In this document: positions 33,340-43,557 of the stretch, piece by piece
Numbering within the stretch: position 1 is the first letter of the stretch
How the letters are laid out: each line of letters opens with the position of its first letter
Assembly (NCBI GenBank): GCA_018825305.1
Contig: JAHJEO010000010.1
Location: 173,285 to 237,284 of the forward strand
Origin: Gammaproteobacteria bacterium
Lineage (GTDB): Bacteria; Pseudomonadota; Gammaproteobacteria; Burkholderiales; Rhodocyclaceae
DNA length: 64,000 nucleotides
Reading direction: 5' to 3'
The notes under the pieces: model-generated
Database searches by the model: none
What the model was told of the DNA's origin: nothing
The model's input: only the letters and a program-made list of their open reading frames with translations
Program-made: the position numbers and the translations under genes

Positions 33340-34443
33340 ATGACCCAAACCAGCAAAGTTGCCCCCGTTGCGTTGATCACCGGCGTCACCGGCCAGGACG
33401 GCGCCTACCTCGCCGAATTCCTGCTCAACAAGGGCTATGAGGTTCACGGCCTCAAGCGTCGCACCTCGCTCTTCAACACTGACCGCATCGACCACCTCTA
33501 TCAGGACCCGCACGAAAAGAACCGCCGCTTCGTCCTCCACCACGGCGACATGACCGACAGCTCCAGCCTCGTGCGCATCATCCAGCAAGTCCAGCCCGAC
33601 GAAATCTACAACCTCGCCGCCCAGAGCCACGTCGCCGTCAGCTTCGAAGAACCCGAATACACCGCCAACTCCGACGCCCTCGGCGCCCTGCGCATCCTCG
33701 AAGCCATCCGCATCCTCGGCCTCGAAATGAAAACCCGCTTCTACCAAGCCAGCACCTCCGAACTCTACGGCCTCGTCCAGGAAACCCCCCAGAAGGAAAC
33801 CACCCCCTTCTACCCCCGCAGCCCCTACGCGGTGGCCAAGCTCTACGCCTACTGGATCACCGTCAACTACCGCGAAGCCTACGGCATGTACGCCTGCAAC
33901 GGCATCCTCTTCAACCACGAAAGCCCCGTCCGCGGTGAAACCTTCGTCACCCGCAAGATCACAAGAGCCCTGGCCAGGATCAAGCTCGGCCTGCAGGACT
34001 GCCTCTATCTCGGCAACATGGATGCCAAGCGCGACTGGGGCCACGCCCGGGACTACGTCGAAATGCAGTGGCTCATGCTGCAGCAGGACAAGCCCGAAGA
34101 CTTCGTCATCGCCAGCGGCGTGCAATACAGCGTGCGCGACTTCGTCGATGCCGCCGCGAAGGAACTCGGCATACAGGTCACCTGGAAAGGCGAGGGCGTC
34201 GACGAGAAGGGCTACGACGCATCGGGCAAGTGCATCGTCCAGGTCGATCCACGCTACTTCCGCCCCACCGAAGTCGAAACCCTGCTCGGCGACCCGACCA
34301 AAGCGAAAGAGAAGCTCGGCTGGACGCCCAAGACCACCTTCGCCGAACTCGTCGCCGAGATGGTCCGAGAAGACCTCAAGGCCGCCGAGCGCGACGAACT
34401 GGTCAAGAAGCATGGATTCAAGACCATGGACTATCACGAGTAG
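33340..34443 (+). CDS. gmd: GDP-mannose 4,6-dehydratase
   Basis: Gmd makes GDP-4-keto-6-deoxy-D-mannose. The 367-aa product has [18 protein letters not shown] at residues 12-29 (NADP site), [18 protein letters not shown] with the Tyr/Lys pair and [32 protein letters not shown] is also diagnostic. Its codon use in the middle part is visibly strongest in C-ending codons. With manC and fcl it forms a complete GDP-L-fucose set apart from phosphomannomutase. Confidence 0.96.
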   Translation: MTQTSKVAPVALITGVTGQDGAYLAEFLLNKGYEVHGLKRRTSLFNTDRIDHLYQDPHEKNRRFVLHHGDMTDSSSLVRIIQQVQPDEIYNLAAQSHVAVSFEEPEYTANSDALGALRILEAIRILGLEMKTRFYQASTSELYGLVQETPQKETTPFYPRSPYAVAKLYAYWITVNYREAYGMYACNGILFNHESPVRGETFVTRKITRALARIKLGLQDCLYLGNMDAKRDWGHARDYVEMQWLMLQQDKPEDFVIASGVQYSVRDFVDAAAKELGIQVTWKGEGVDEKGYDASGKCIVQVDPRYFRPTEVETLLGDPTKAKEKLGWTPKTTFAELVAEMVREDLKAAERDELVKKHGFKTMDYHE

Positions 34444-34446
34444 GCT

Positions 34447-34716
34447 ATGCCCATCCTTTCTGTCTTCTTTGGCATCATCGTGCGCATGTGGCACGATGAC
34501 CATCCGCCACCACATGTGCATGTCGAGTATCAAGGCTTCGAGGCGTTGATCGATATTCGTTCGGGTGAAATAACGAAAGGCCAATTACCCAAAAAGGCGG
34601 CCGCCATCGTCAAGGAGTGGTGCCTGCGCCATCAGGACGAGTTGATGGCAAACTGGAAGCATGCGCAACAGTTTGAACCCCTCGAGCGGATTCCGGGAGC
34701 CGATCAGGATGATTAA
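34447..34716 (+). CDS. DUF4160 domain protein
   Basis: An 89-aa protein with the DUF4160 signature FGIIVRMWHDDHPPPHVHVEY near the N-terminus, where His/Asp residues cluster and could bind metal. It is followed by an IDIRSGEI strand. It overlaps a DUF2442 gene by 8 bp, the usual pairing. Such pairs are scattered, mobile and suspected to be toxin-antitoxin-like, but this is not established. Its codon use is less GC-biased than that of gmd just upstream, consistent with separate acquisition. Confidence 0.85.
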   Translation: MPILSVFFGIIVRMWHDDHPPPHVHVEYQGFEALIDIRSGEITKGQLPKKAAAIVKEWCLRHQDELMANWKHAQQFEPLERIPGADQDD

Positions 34717-34957
34717 GGTGCTAAGCGTTAGTTACATAGGTGAATTTAACTTGGCATTGCATTTTTCCGATGGCAAGGAAGGCGTATTCGATGGCCGTGC
34801 GTTACTCCAACGAAAAGGGCCGTTGCTGGACGCGTTGCGGCAAGAGGAATTTTTCCGTCGTGCATTCATCGATATGGGCGCAGTTTGCTGGCCTAATGGT
34901 CTCGAGCTTTCCCCAGCCCGGCTTTACGAAACCTGCCTGAAACCTGAGCACGTCTGA
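34709..34957 (+). CDS. DUF2442 domain protein
   Basis: An 82-aa protein. LALHFSDGKEGVFDGRALL and VCWPNGLELSPARLYE match DUF2442. The ATG lies 8 bp inside the end of the DUF4160 gene. AT-rich codons (TTTAACTTGGCATTG) contrast with the sugar genes on either side. The next item, 16 bp downstream, is the displaced start of the epimerase gene. Confidence 0.85.
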   Translation: MIKVLSVSYIGEFNLALHFSDGKEGVFDGRALLQRKGPLLDALRQEEFFRRAFIDMGAVCWPNGLELSPARLYETCLKPEHV

Positions 34958-34973
34958 TATTCACGACCACATC

Positions 34974-35069
34974 ATGAAGATACTCATCACCGGCGCCGCC
35001 GGGTTTAGTTCCGGCGTAACGTTCGCTCCGCTCGCATTAGCCTTCTCTGAAACCGGCACAAGATTATGA
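34974..35069 (+). CDS. 31-codon leader ORF: displaced original 5' end of the epimerase gene
   Basis: The first eleven codons read [11 protein letters not shown], a good SDR start, against [11 protein letters not shown] in the functional gene at 35066. The frame continues [20 protein letters not shown] and stops at TGA 35067-35069, overlapping the functional ATG as ATGA. Layout, ending and the residues AGFS-G and LAF-E-G match the leader at 27381. The functional ATG has no good ribosome site of its own, so re-initiation from this leader is the likely route of translation. Confidence 0.55.
   Translation: MKILITGAAGFSSGVTFAPLALAFSETGTRL
34998..35057 (+). other. structured core of a start-regenerating insert, copy B
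   Basis: The 92-bp insert spans about 35008-35099. The left block GCCGGGTTTAGTTCCGGC (34998-35015) matches copy A at 17 of 18 bases; the right block 35037-35057 matches 27453-27473 at 19 of 21. GCCGG-G-TTTAG pairs with CTGAA-A-CCGGC as in copy A. The central part (35016-35036) is unrelated in sequence to copy A and shorter, so ends are conserved and the middle varies. Confidence 0.6.
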
Positions 35070-36073
35070 AAGTATTGATTACTGGCTGTGCCGGCTTCAT
35101 CGGTATGCATGTCGCCCAGATCCTCCTCGCCCGTGGCGACGAGGTCGTCGGCATCGACAACCTCAACGACTACTACGACGTCAATCTCAAGAAGGCCCGC
35201 CTGGCGCGCCTGGCCAAGTTCCCCGGCTTCAAGCATGTCCTGCTCGACATCGCCGACCGCCCCGGCATGGCCGCCGTGTTCGAAAAGGAAAAGCCGCAGC
35301 GGGTGCTCAACCTCGCGGCCCAGGCCGGCGTGCGCTATTCGCTGGAAAATCCCCACGCCTACATCGACAGCAATGTGGTCGGCTTCGTCAATGTGCTCGA
35401 AGGCTGCCGCCACAACGGCGTCGAGCACCTGGTCTATGCCAGCAGTTCGAGTGTCTACGGCGGCAACACCAAGATGCCGTTTTCCGAGCACGACAACATC
35501 GACCATCCCGTCAGCCTCTATGCCGCGACCAAGAAGGCCAACGAGCTGATGGCCCATACCTACAGCCACCTGTTCAACCTGCCGACTACCGGCCTGCGCT
35601 TTTTCACCGTCTACGGCCCCTGGGGCCGGCCCGACATGGCCCTGTTCCTTTTCGCCAAGGCCATCCTCGAAGACCGCCCGATCGATGTCTTCAACCACGG
35701 CAAGATGCGCCGCGACTTCACCTACATCGACGACATCGCCGAAGGCACGGTGCGCGTCATCGACCGACCCGCCACGGCGAACCCGTCTTTCATCGCCGAC
35801 ACGCCCGATCCCGGCACCAGCTGGGCGCCCTACCGCGTCTTCAACATCGGCAACCACGACCCGGTCGGGCTGATGGACTATATCGGGGCACTGGAAAAGG
35901 CGCTGGGCAAGGAAGCGAAGAAGAACTTCCTGCCGCTGCAGGCCGGCGACGTGCCGGCCAGCTTCGCCGATACCGACGAACTGCGCGCACATACCGGCTT
36001 CGCTCCTGCGACGCCGGTCGAAGAGGGCGTGCGCCGCTTCGTCGCCTGGTATCGCGACTACTTCAAGGCGTGA
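35066..36073 (+). CDS. UDP-glucuronate 4-epimerase family protein
   Basis: A 335-aa SDR enzyme predicted to interconvert UDP-glucuronate and UDP-galacturonate. The nucleotide motif GCAGFIG (7-13) is followed by [17 protein letters not shown], which is typical of the UDP-GlcA 4-epimerase branch. [21 protein letters not shown] (Tyr/Lys) and the [19 protein letters not shown] block also place it in this branch and not with GalE. The first codons (AAA GTA TTG ATT ACT) are AT-ending, unlike the rest of the gene, where the insert supplied them. Its stop overlaps the ligase GTG. Confidence 0.88.
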   Translation: MKVLITGCAGFIGMHVAQILLARGDEVVGIDNLNDYYDVNLKKARLARLAKFPGFKHVLLDIADRPGMAAVFEKEKPQRVLNLAAQAGVRYSLENPHAYIDSNVVGFVNVLEGCRHNGVEHLVYASSSSVYGGNTKMPFSEHDNIDHPVSLYAATKKANELMAHTYSHLFNLPTTGLRFFTVYGPWGRPDMALFLFAKAILEDRPIDVFNHGKMRRDFTYIDDIAEGTVRVIDRPATANPSFIADTPDPGTSWAPYRVFNIGNHDPVGLMDYIGALEKALGKEAKKNFLPLQAGDVPASFADTDELRAHTGFAPATPVEEGVRRFVAWYRDYFKA

Positions 36074-36930
36074 TCGCCCGCGCCGCCGGCGGCCTGCGCT
36101 GGCTCGTCATCGGCCTGCTGCTGTGGTCGTTCGCCGTCAGCGCGACGGCGACAACGAGCGAGCCACCCCTGCTGCTGGCCGAACGCTATCAAGGCGGTAT
36201 CGACGTTTCGCACTACTGGGCCAGCGAAAAGCTCGACGGTGTCCGCGCCTACTGGGATGGCAAGCAATTGCGCTTTCGCAGCGGAAACGTCATCCAGGCG
36301 CCAGCCTGGTTCACCGCTGCGCTGCCGGCCCACCCGCTCGACGGAGAACTCTGGCTTGGCCGCGGCACCTTCGAACGCCTGTCCGGTATCGTCCGGCGCG
36401 ACACGCCCGACGATGCCGAGTGGCGCAAGCTGCGCTACATGGTTTTTGAACTGCCTGAGGCGCACGGCACCTTCACCGAAAGACTGACGCAACTGCGAGC
36501 GCTCGTTGTGACTACGCGAGCGCCGTGGCTGCAGGCAATCGAGCAATTCCGCGTTGCCGACGCCAAAGCCCTGAAACGCAAGCTCGACGAAGTCGTCCGT
36601 GGCGGCGGCGAAGGCCTGATGCTGCATCGTGCCGACGCCCTCTACGAAACCGGCCGTTCCGCCGCTTTGCTCAAGGTCACGCCGTGGCTGGATGCCGAAG
36701 CCCGCGTCGTCGCCCACCTGCCCGGCAAGGGCAAACATGCCGGCAGCCTCGGTGCCCTGCGGGTCGAAATGCCGGACGGCCGCCGTTTCGCGCTCGGCAG
36801 CGGGTTCACCGACGCCCAACGGCGCAACCCGCCGCCCATCGGTACGCAGGTCACCTATCGCTATCGCGAACTGACGCGCCATGGCATTCCCCGCTTTGCC
36901 CGTTTCCTGCGCGTGCGCGAGCCTTTCTGA
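36070..36930 (+). CDS. ATP-dependent DNA ligase, LigE-like, exported
   Basis: A minimal ATP-dependent ligase of 286 aa. A signal peptide (hydrophobic [17 protein letters not shown]) predicts periplasmic location, as in Neisseria LigE. Motif I is [14 protein letters not shown] with the adenylated Lys, then [14 protein letters not shown] (motif III), [14 protein letters not shown] (motif IV) and ALLKVTPW (motif V), followed by a short OB domain. It starts GTG overlapping the epimerase stop (GTGA). LigE proteins are thought to repair nicked extracellular or incoming DNA; a ligase coupled to polysaccharide genes is unexpected. Confidence 0.88.
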   Translation: MIARAAGGLRWLVIGLLLWSFAVSATATTSEPPLLLAERYQGGIDVSHYWASEKLDGVRAYWDGKQLRFRSGNVIQAPAWFTAALPAHPLDGELWLGRGTFERLSGIVRRDTPDDAEWRKLRYMVFELPEAHGTFTERLTQLRALVVTTRAPWLQAIEQFRVADAKALKRKLDEVVRGGGEGLMLHRADALYETGRSAALLKVTPWLDAEARVVAHLPGKGKHAGSLGALRVEMPDGRRFALGSGFTDAQRRNPPPIGTQVTYRYRELTRHGIPRFARFLRVREPF

Positions 36931-36953
36931 CTAGGTGCAAATAAACAACCCAA

Positions 36954-36987
36954 TTGACTTGTCTTGCATAATGGCTATTATGGCCAT
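36954..36987 (+). promoter_or_regulatory. promoter and operator of the second antitoxin gene, apparently leaderless
   Basis: TTGACT (36954-36959), 16 bp, TATTAT (36976-36981). The expected transcription start is at or within a base or two of the ATG at 36988, so the mRNA would have no 5' leader. Inverted arms ATGGC (36971-36975) and GCCAT (36983-36987) flank the -10, a good autorepression site. Confidence 0.6.
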
Positions 36988-37281
36988 ATGAAACTGGCCT
37001 CCGTGTCCCAAACCAAGAACCAATTGAGCGCCCTGCTTGAGCAGGTACGCCAGGGCGAGGTTTTGGTCATTACCGACCATGATCGGCCTGTTGCGAAAAT
37101 TACCGCGATGACTTATGAAGGGGAGGGTGGCGGCAGCCAGAGTTGGGTTACGCAGCTCGAGCGCAAGGGACTGCTGCGTCGCGGGTCGGGCGGACGGTGC
37201 GAACTCACTCCTCCGGTCGTCCTTGGCCAGGGAACCAGTGCGCTCGACCGCCTGATCGATGAACGCCAGGGCAGACGGTGA
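36988..37281 (+). CDS. Phd/YefM-family antitoxin (second module)
   Basis: A 97-aa protein. MKLASVSQTKNQLSALLEQVRQGEVLVITDHDRPVAKI is a Phd-type DNA-binding half; the remaining half is longer and more basic than usual (KGLLRRGSGGR). It starts at ATG 36988, which directly follows the promoter. The stop overlaps the toxin GTG. It is only distantly similar to the antitoxin at 25974, so the two modules are independent acquisitions. Confidence 0.85.
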   Translation: MKLASVSQTKNQLSALLEQVRQGEVLVITDHDRPVAKITAMTYEGEGGGSQSWVTQLERKGLLRRGSGGRCELTPPVVLGQGTSALDRLIDERQGRR

Positions 37282-37718
37282 ACTACTGGGACAGTTCGGC
37301 AATTCTGCCCCTGCTGGTTGTCGAGTCCACCACCACAGGAATGCAGGTCTTCTACGAGCAACAGCCCGAGATGGTTGCCTGGTGGGGAACCCCCGTCGAA
37401 TGTGCGTCTGCCCTGGCTCGTCTCGAGCGCGAAGGACAGATGGATGCTACGTCGGCCAGTCAAGCCATTCGACAACTGGAGTCCTTGCAGCTTGCGTGGC
37501 ATGAAGTCCAGCCCGTCGATGTTGTTCGGCAGGTAGCCTCCCGCCTGCTGCGTGCCCACCCACTGTGCGCGGCGGATGGGCTGCAGCTTGCCGCCGCCCT
37601 GGTTGCCTGTGAGCATCAACCACGGGCCTGGCAGTTCATCTGCCTGGATAACGGCTTGGCAACCGCCGCCGAACGCGAAGGATTCCGGGTCGTGCGAGAA
37701 TTTGCCGGAACACCTTGA
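37278..37718 (+). CDS. PIN-domain toxin (second module)
   Basis: A predicted ribonuclease toxin of 146 aa. MNYWDSSAILPLLVVE carries the first Asp, TPVECASALARLEREG the Glu, and LCAADGLQLAAALVA the next Asp, with FICLDNGLATAAEREGF at the end: the PIN pattern of the VapC superfamily. GTG start overlapping the antitoxin stop (GTGA). Together they could stabilise this section of the polysaccharide locus. Confidence 0.87.
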   Translation: MNYWDSSAILPLLVVESTTTGMQVFYEQQPEMVAWWGTPVECASALARLEREGQMDATSASQAIRQLESLQLAWHEVQPVDVVRQVASRLLRAHPLCAADGLQLAAALVACEHQPRAWQFICLDNGLATAAEREGFRVVREFAGTP

Positions 37719-37743
37719 GTCAGGAAACAGTTCAACACAGACC

Positions 37744-39024
<1,281 letters not shown>

Positions 39025-39033
39025 GGAATTGCC

Positions 39034-39807
39034 ATGAAAGCCGTCATCCTCGCCGGTGGTCTCGGTACAAGAATCTCCGAGGAAACCCACCTCAAACCCA
39101 AGCCCATGATCGAGATCGGCGGGCGGCCGATTCTTTGGCACATCATGAAGCTCTATTCCGCCCACGGCATCCATGACTTTGTGATCTGCTGCGGCTACAA
39201 GGGCTACCTGATCAAGGAATACTTCGCCAACTACTTCCTGCACATGTCGGATGTCACCTTCGACATGGAAAACAACGAAATGCAGGTTCACCAACGCAAG
39301 GCGGAGCCGTGGCGCGTTACTCTGATCGACACTGGCGATGACACAATGACCGGCGGGCGCCTCGGCCGGGTTGGCGCCTACCTCCGCAACGAGGAGGCGT
39401 TCTGCTTCACATATGGCGATGGTCTGTCAAATGTCGACGTTTCCGCCCTGCTCGACTACCATCGCAGCCACGGTCGCAAGGCGACAGTCACAGCGGTACA
39501 GCCTCCAGGGCGGTATGGTGCCCTGGAGATGGACGGTCATTGCGTGAGAGGCTTTGCTGAGAAACCAAAGGGGGACGGCGGCTGGATTAATGGGGGCTTC
39601 TTCGTGCTGGCGCCAGCCTGCCTTGACTATATCGAGAGCGATCAATCGAGTTGGGAGGGCGAACCGCTGACACGCCTCGCGGCAGAGGGCGAGCTTATGG
39701 CCTTTGAGCATACCGGCTTCTGGCAGCCGATGGATACTCTGCGCGATAAGAACCATCTGGAAGACCTTTGGCAAACAGGGCGGGCGCCGTGGAAGAAATG
39801 GGAGTGA
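39034..39807 (+). CDS. rfbF: glucose-1-phosphate cytidylyltransferase
   Basis: RfbF makes CDP-glucose, the entry step to CDP-linked deoxy sugars. The 257-aa protein has [38 protein letters not shown], the family opening. [37 protein letters not shown] and WINGGFFVL follow. Only 9 bp separate it from tviB. From here on A/T-ending codons become more common, marking a change of origin within the locus. The end overlaps rfbG. Confidence 0.95.
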   Translation: MKAVILAGGLGTRISEETHLKPKPMIEIGGRPILWHIMKLYSAHGIHDFVICCGYKGYLIKEYFANYFLHMSDVTFDMENNEMQVHQRKAEPWRVTLIDTGDDTMTGGRLGRVGAYLRNEEAFCFTYGDGLSNVDVSALLDYHRSHGRKATVTAVQPPGRYGALEMDGHCVRGFAEKPKGDGGWINGGFFVLAPACLDYIESDQSSWEGEPLTRLAAEGELMAFEHTGFWQPMDTLRDKNHLEDLWQTGRAPWKKWE

Positions 39808-40868
39808 CGACCTCCTTCTGGCATGGTCGCCGCGTCTTTCTTACCGGCCACACAGGTTTCAAGGGCGGCTGGCTGAGTTTGTGGCTGCAAAACATGGGCG
39901 CCGAAGTCCATGGCTACGCGTTGGAGCCACCTACGCAGCCGAACCTGTTCGAGGTGGCGCGTGTCGCGGAAGGTATGGCGTCCAGCACGATCGCCGACAT
40001 CCGCGATGCCGGCGCCCTTGCGCAGACGATGCAGCGTGCCCGGCCCGAAGTTGTATTCCATCTCGCGGCCCAGCCCTTGGTTCGCCATTCCTATGCTGCA
40101 CCGGTGGAAACCTATGCCACCAACGTCATGGGTACGGTGCATCTGTTAGAGGCTGCGCGCGCAACACCTAGCGTACGCGCTGTCGTCAACGTTACTACCG
40201 ACAAGTGCTACGAGAACCGCGAATGGATCTGGCCCTACCGCGAAAATGAAGCGCTTGGCGGTCATGACCCCTACTCGAGCAGTAAGGCTTGTGCGGAAAT
40301 TGTCACTGCAGCCTGGCGCCGCTCCTTTCTCGATGCTGCCGGGGTGCAGATCGCAAGTGCTCGTGCGGGCAATGTTATCGGCGGCGGCGATTGGGCAGCG
40401 GATCGACTCCTGCCAGATTTCCTGCGTGCAATGGATGCAGGCAGGCCGTTGGTGGTGCGCTCTCCCGGAGCCATACGCCCTTGGCAGCACGTGCTCGAAC
40501 CTCTTACCGGATACCTGATCCTGGCGGAAAAACTCTGTACCGAGGGCGCGGTGTTCGCCGAAGCCTGGAATTTCGGCCCGGATGAGGCCGATGCACGCCC
40601 GGTGCAATGGATTGTCGAAATGCTCTGTTCCCGAGTACCGGGCGCAACCTGGCATTGCGACAGCGCACCACAGCCGCATGAGGCAAACACCTTGCGGCTG
40701 GATAGTGCGAAAGCTCATGCACGGCTAGGCTGGCGCCCTCGCTGGGATCTGGAACGTGCGTTGGCAGCCACGCTGGACTGGCACCTGGCCTGGAAAGCGG
40801 GTGGCGCGATGGCAAACTTTTGTCTGGATCAGATTGAAGCATATTCAGCCGAAGAGGCCGGGCGTTGA
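39798..40868 (+). CDS. rfbG: CDP-glucose 4,6-dehydratase
   Basis: RfbG converts CDP-glucose to CDP-4-keto-6-deoxyglucose. The 356-aa SDR has [18 protein letters not shown] (about residues 13-30), [13 protein letters not shown] and [13 protein letters not shown] (Tyr/Lys), then [19 protein letters not shown], all diagnostic. I used ATG 39798; GTG 39804, which overlaps the rfbF stop as GTGA and has GGAAG at better distance, is an equally good start. The stop overlaps the TTG of the next gene. Confidence 0.93.
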   Translation: MGVTTSFWHGRRVFLTGHTGFKGGWLSLWLQNMGAEVHGYALEPPTQPNLFEVARVAEGMASSTIADIRDAGALAQTMQRARPEVVFHLAAQPLVRHSYAAPVETYATNVMGTVHLLEAARATPSVRAVVNVTTDKCYENREWIWPYRENEALGGHDPYSSSKACAEIVTAAWRRSFLDAAGVQIASARAGNVIGGGDWAADRLLPDFLRAMDAGRPLVVRSPGAIRPWQHVLEPLTGYLILAEKLCTEGAVFAEAWNFGPDEADARPVQWIVEMLCSRVPGATWHCDSAPQPHEANTLRLDSAKAHARLGWRPRWDLERALAATLDWHLAWKAGGAMANFCLDQIEAYSAEEAGR

Positions 40869-41428
40869 GTACCCGCCTGGATATCCTTGCTACACCGATT
40901 GCCGGCCTGCACATCCTGCAGCGCAAGCCGATTGGCGATAGTCGCGGCTATCTCGAGCGACTGTTCTGCATGGATGAACTTCAGCCTCTCGTTTCCGGCA
41001 GACGTATCGAGCAGATCAATCACACGCTGACAATGGGGCGAGGCACGGTTCGTGGCCTGCATTTCCAGTATCTGCCGCATGCAGAGATGAAGTTTGTCCA
41101 GTGCCTGCGTGGCGAGGTGTTCGATGTCGCCGTGGATTTGCGCAGTGGCTCACCCACATTTCTGCATTGGCATGCCGAAGTGCTGAGCGGGGATAACCAG
41201 CGTACCTTCGCCATTCCCGAAGGCTTTGCCCACGGTTTTCAGGCGCTGGCAGACGAGTGCGAAATGCTCTATTTCCATACAGCTGCTTACTGTCAGGAGG
41301 CCGAAGGGGGCCTCCATGTCCAGGATCCGCGTCTGGCCATCCACTGGCCCCTCCCAATTACCGGTCTTTCGCACCGGGATACAGAACACCCCCGGATTGA
41401 CGACGATTTTCAGGGAGTTGAAGCATGA
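40865..41428 (+). CDS. dTDP-4-dehydrorhamnose 3,5-epimerase-like (CDP-sugar pathway)
   Basis: A 187-aa RmlC-fold cupin distinct from rmlC at 30317. RKPIGDSRGYLERLFCMDEL, GTVRGLHFQYLPHAEMKFVQCL (catalytic His) and PEGFAHGFQALADECEMLYFHTAAY are conserved. It starts with TTG overlapping the rfbG stop (TTGA). Since it sits inside the CDP-sugar cassette, its substrate is more likely the CDP-4-keto-6-deoxy sugar than the dTDP form. It resembles mono-epimerases such as NovW in context. Confidence 0.85.
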   Translation: MSTRLDILATPIAGLHILQRKPIGDSRGYLERLFCMDELQPLVSGRRIEQINHTLTMGRGTVRGLHFQYLPHAEMKFVQCLRGEVFDVAVDLRSGSPTFLHWHAEVLSGDNQRTFAIPEGFAHGFQALADECEMLYFHTAAYCQEAEGGLHVQDPRLAIHWPLPITGLSHRDTEHPRIDDDFQGVEA

Positions 41429-42651
41429 GTTGCCGTCATTGCAACGCACCACTCACCAACGTTTTTCTCGACCTCGGCTTTGCCCCGCCGTCGAACGCCT
41501 ATTTATCCGCCGCAGACCTGCGCGCGCCGGAAACCTATTTCCCTCTCAAGCTCTACGTTTGCGACGTGTGCTGGCTGGTGCAAACAGAAGACTATGCCGG
41601 TGCGGCAGAACTGTTCAGCCACGACTATGCGTATTTTTCTTCGACATCCATCACCTGGCTTGAACATGCGAAGCACTACGTTGACGCCATGCGCCAGCGC
41701 CTTGCGTTAGACGAGAACAGCTTTGTCATCGAGGTTGCCTCCAATGATGGCTATCTGCTGAAGAATTTTGTGGCCACCGGTATTCCCTGTCTGGGTATCG
41801 AGCCTACTGCCAGCACCGCAGCGGCTGCCGAAGCGCTTCACATCCCGGTATTGCGCGAGTTCTTTGGTGAGAGGCTCGCCCGCACTCTTGCATCACAAGG
41901 CCGGCAGGCCGATCTGATCCTGGGCAACAATGTCTATGCCCATGTGCCGGATATCAACGACTTCACTGCCGGGCTCAAGGCGGTATTGAAATCCGGCGGC
42001 ACCATTACCCTGGAGTTTCCCCATCTGCTGAAAATGATTGAGGGAGCGCAGTTCGATACGGCATACCACGAACATTTCTCGTACCTCTCGCTCGGGACAG
42101 TTTGCCGGATATTCGAGCATGCGGGATTGCGTGTCTTCGATGTAGAAGAGTTACCAACACATGGCGGAAGCCTGCGCGTATTCAGCTGTCACCACAATGA
42201 TCCGCGTCCGGATGGAAACGCTGTATCAGAGCTTGTCCGTGCTGAGCAGGTGGCAGGACTGCACGAACTTGCCACCTACCGGCAGTTCCAACGACGTGCC
42301 GAAAAGATCAAGGACGATCTGCTTGCCTTTCTTGTCGAACAGCGACGAGCCGGTAAATCGGTCGCCGCTTACGGCGCAGCCGCCAAAGGCAATACCCTGC
42401 TCAATTTCGCCGGGATCAAGCCGGACCTGTTACCGTATGTTTGTGATGCTGCGCCGTCGAAACAAGGCAAGTATCTTCCAGGCAGCCACATTCCAATCCT
42501 GCCGCCTGCAGCACTACAGGAGCGTCGCCCGGACTACATCGTCATCCTGCCGTGGAACATAGCGTCCGAAGTCCGCCAGCAGAATGCAGCCGCCGCTGAG
42601 TGGGGGGGGAAGTTCGTGGTGGCCGGGCCGTCTCTGCGGGTTCTCGATTAG
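41425..42651 (+). CDS. sugar C-methyltransferase (TylC3/NovU-like)
   Basis: A 408-aa SAM-dependent enzyme with the three-part build of sugar C-methyltransferases. An N-terminal zinc domain has CRHC (residues 3-6) and CDVC further on. A central Rossmann domain has FVIEVASNDGYLLKNF, GNNVYAHVPDINDF and YHEHFSYLSL, with the catalytic His/Glu region. The C-terminal domain has AYGAAAKGNTLLNF and KQGKYLPGSHIPI. These enzymes methylate the carbon next to the 4-keto group. ATG overlaps the upstream stop. A REP-like repeat touches its stop codon. Confidence 0.92.
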   Translation: MSCRHCNAPLTNVFLDLGFAPPSNAYLSAADLRAPETYFPLKLYVCDVCWLVQTEDYAGAAELFSHDYAYFSSTSITWLEHAKHYVDAMRQRLALDENSFVIEVASNDGYLLKNFVATGIPCLGIEPTASTAAAAEALHIPVLREFFGERLARTLASQGRQADLILGNNVYAHVPDINDFTAGLKAVLKSGGTITLEFPHLLKMIEGAQFDTAYHEHFSYLSLGTVCRIFEHAGLRVFDVEELPTHGGSLRVFSCHHNDPRPDGNAVSELVRAEQVAGLHELATYRQFQRRAEKIKDDLLAFLVEQRRAGKSVAAYGAAAKGNTLLNFAGIKPDLLPYVCDAAPSKQGKYLPGSHIPILPPAALQERRPDYIVILPWNIASEVRQQNAAAAEWGGKFVVAGPSLRVLD

Positions 42652-42678
42652 GCGCCGTCCCGCCAGCGCCGACTATTA
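42652..42678 (-). repeat. REP-like dispersed repeat, copy 3 (directly at a stop codon)
   Basis: The reverse complement matches 474-499 over its full length apart from the last A/T bases (GTCGGCGCTGGCGGGACGGC is present in full). It starts at the base after the methyltransferase stop and ends 5 bp before the next ATG, so it also serves as the leader of that gene. Confidence 0.75.
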
Positions 42679-42683
42679 ATGCC

Positions 42684-43556
42684 ATGAAAGTTCTTTTAAC
42701 CGGGGCGACAGGCTTTCTGGGACGATATGTACTCGGCCAACTGATGGACCAGCAAATCGAGGTTGCCGTTGTCGGACGGTCGCACCCGGCCGAATTCCAT
42801 GGACAGTTCATCCAAACAAACCTACTGCATGAGGAAGATTGCGCGTCAGTCGTAAAGCATGCACAGGCAACCCACCTAATGCATCTGGCCTGGTATGCCG
42901 AGCACGGTGCGTACTGGACGTCGCCATTGAACATGCGCTGGTTGAATTCGTCCGTCCGTCTGGCCGAGGCCTTTTGCGCCGCGGGCGGGCAAAAGATCGT
43001 TGCAGCGGGCAGTTGTGCTGAATACGACTGGTCTTACGGATACTGCCGTGAAGATATTACGCCACTGATACCAGCTACCCTGTATGGCGTGACCAAGGAC
43101 GCAACCCGTCGCGTTGTCGCGGCAGTTTGTCGAGATCACAAGGTACCGTTTGTGTGGGGGAGGGTTTTCTTGCCCTATGGCAAAGGCGAAGACACTCGGC
43201 GCCTGGTACCCGCCCTGTTCGATGTTTTTCAGGGAAAGCGCCAGCCCTTCGGCGTGAATGCATCGTCCTACCGCGACTTCCTGCATGTGGCAGATGTGGC
43301 CTCAGGATTTGTCAGGTTGCTTCTCTCGAATGCTACCGGGAACCATAACATTTCGTCGGGGAGACCGACCCAGATTGCCGATCTGGTACGCCTGATAGCC
43401 AGTTCGCTGAACTGCGACCCCGATGTGGTTTTGGGCTTGTCGACCGAGCGTCCCGGCGAACCGGAAATGTTGATCGGCGACAACACGAAACTGAAGGCGC
43501 TTGGATGGCAGCCCTTGTATGCATTGGCTGACATTGCAGCGATTCAGGGGAGTTGA
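42684..43556 (+). CDS. NAD-dependent epimerase/reductase, CDP-sugar 4-ketoreductase candidate
   Basis: A 290-aa SDR protein. MKVLLTGATGFLGRYVLGQL is the nucleotide motif; AAGSCAEYDWSYGYC replaces the usual Ser-Thr strand, and LYGVTKDATRRVV carries the Tyr/Lys pair. It resembles CDP-abequose/paratose synthases (RfbJ/RfbS type). By position it would reduce the 4-keto group after C-methylation. ATG 42684; its ribosome site would have to come from the repeat just upstream (ATTAATGCC is weak). Confidence 0.8.
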   Translation: MKVLLTGATGFLGRYVLGQLMDQQIEVAVVGRSHPAEFHGQFIQTNLLHEEDCASVVKHAQATHLMHLAWYAEHGAYWTSPLNMRWLNSSVRLAEAFCAAGGQKIVAAGSCAEYDWSYGYCREDITPLIPATLYGVTKDATRRVVAAVCRDHKVPFVWGRVFLPYGKGEDTRRLVPALFDVFQGKRQPFGVNASSYRDFLHVADVASGFVRLLLSNATGNHNISSGRPTQIADLVRLIASSLNCDPDVVLGLSTERPGEPEMLIGDNTKLKALGWQPLYALADIAAIQGS

Positions 43557-43557
43557 G

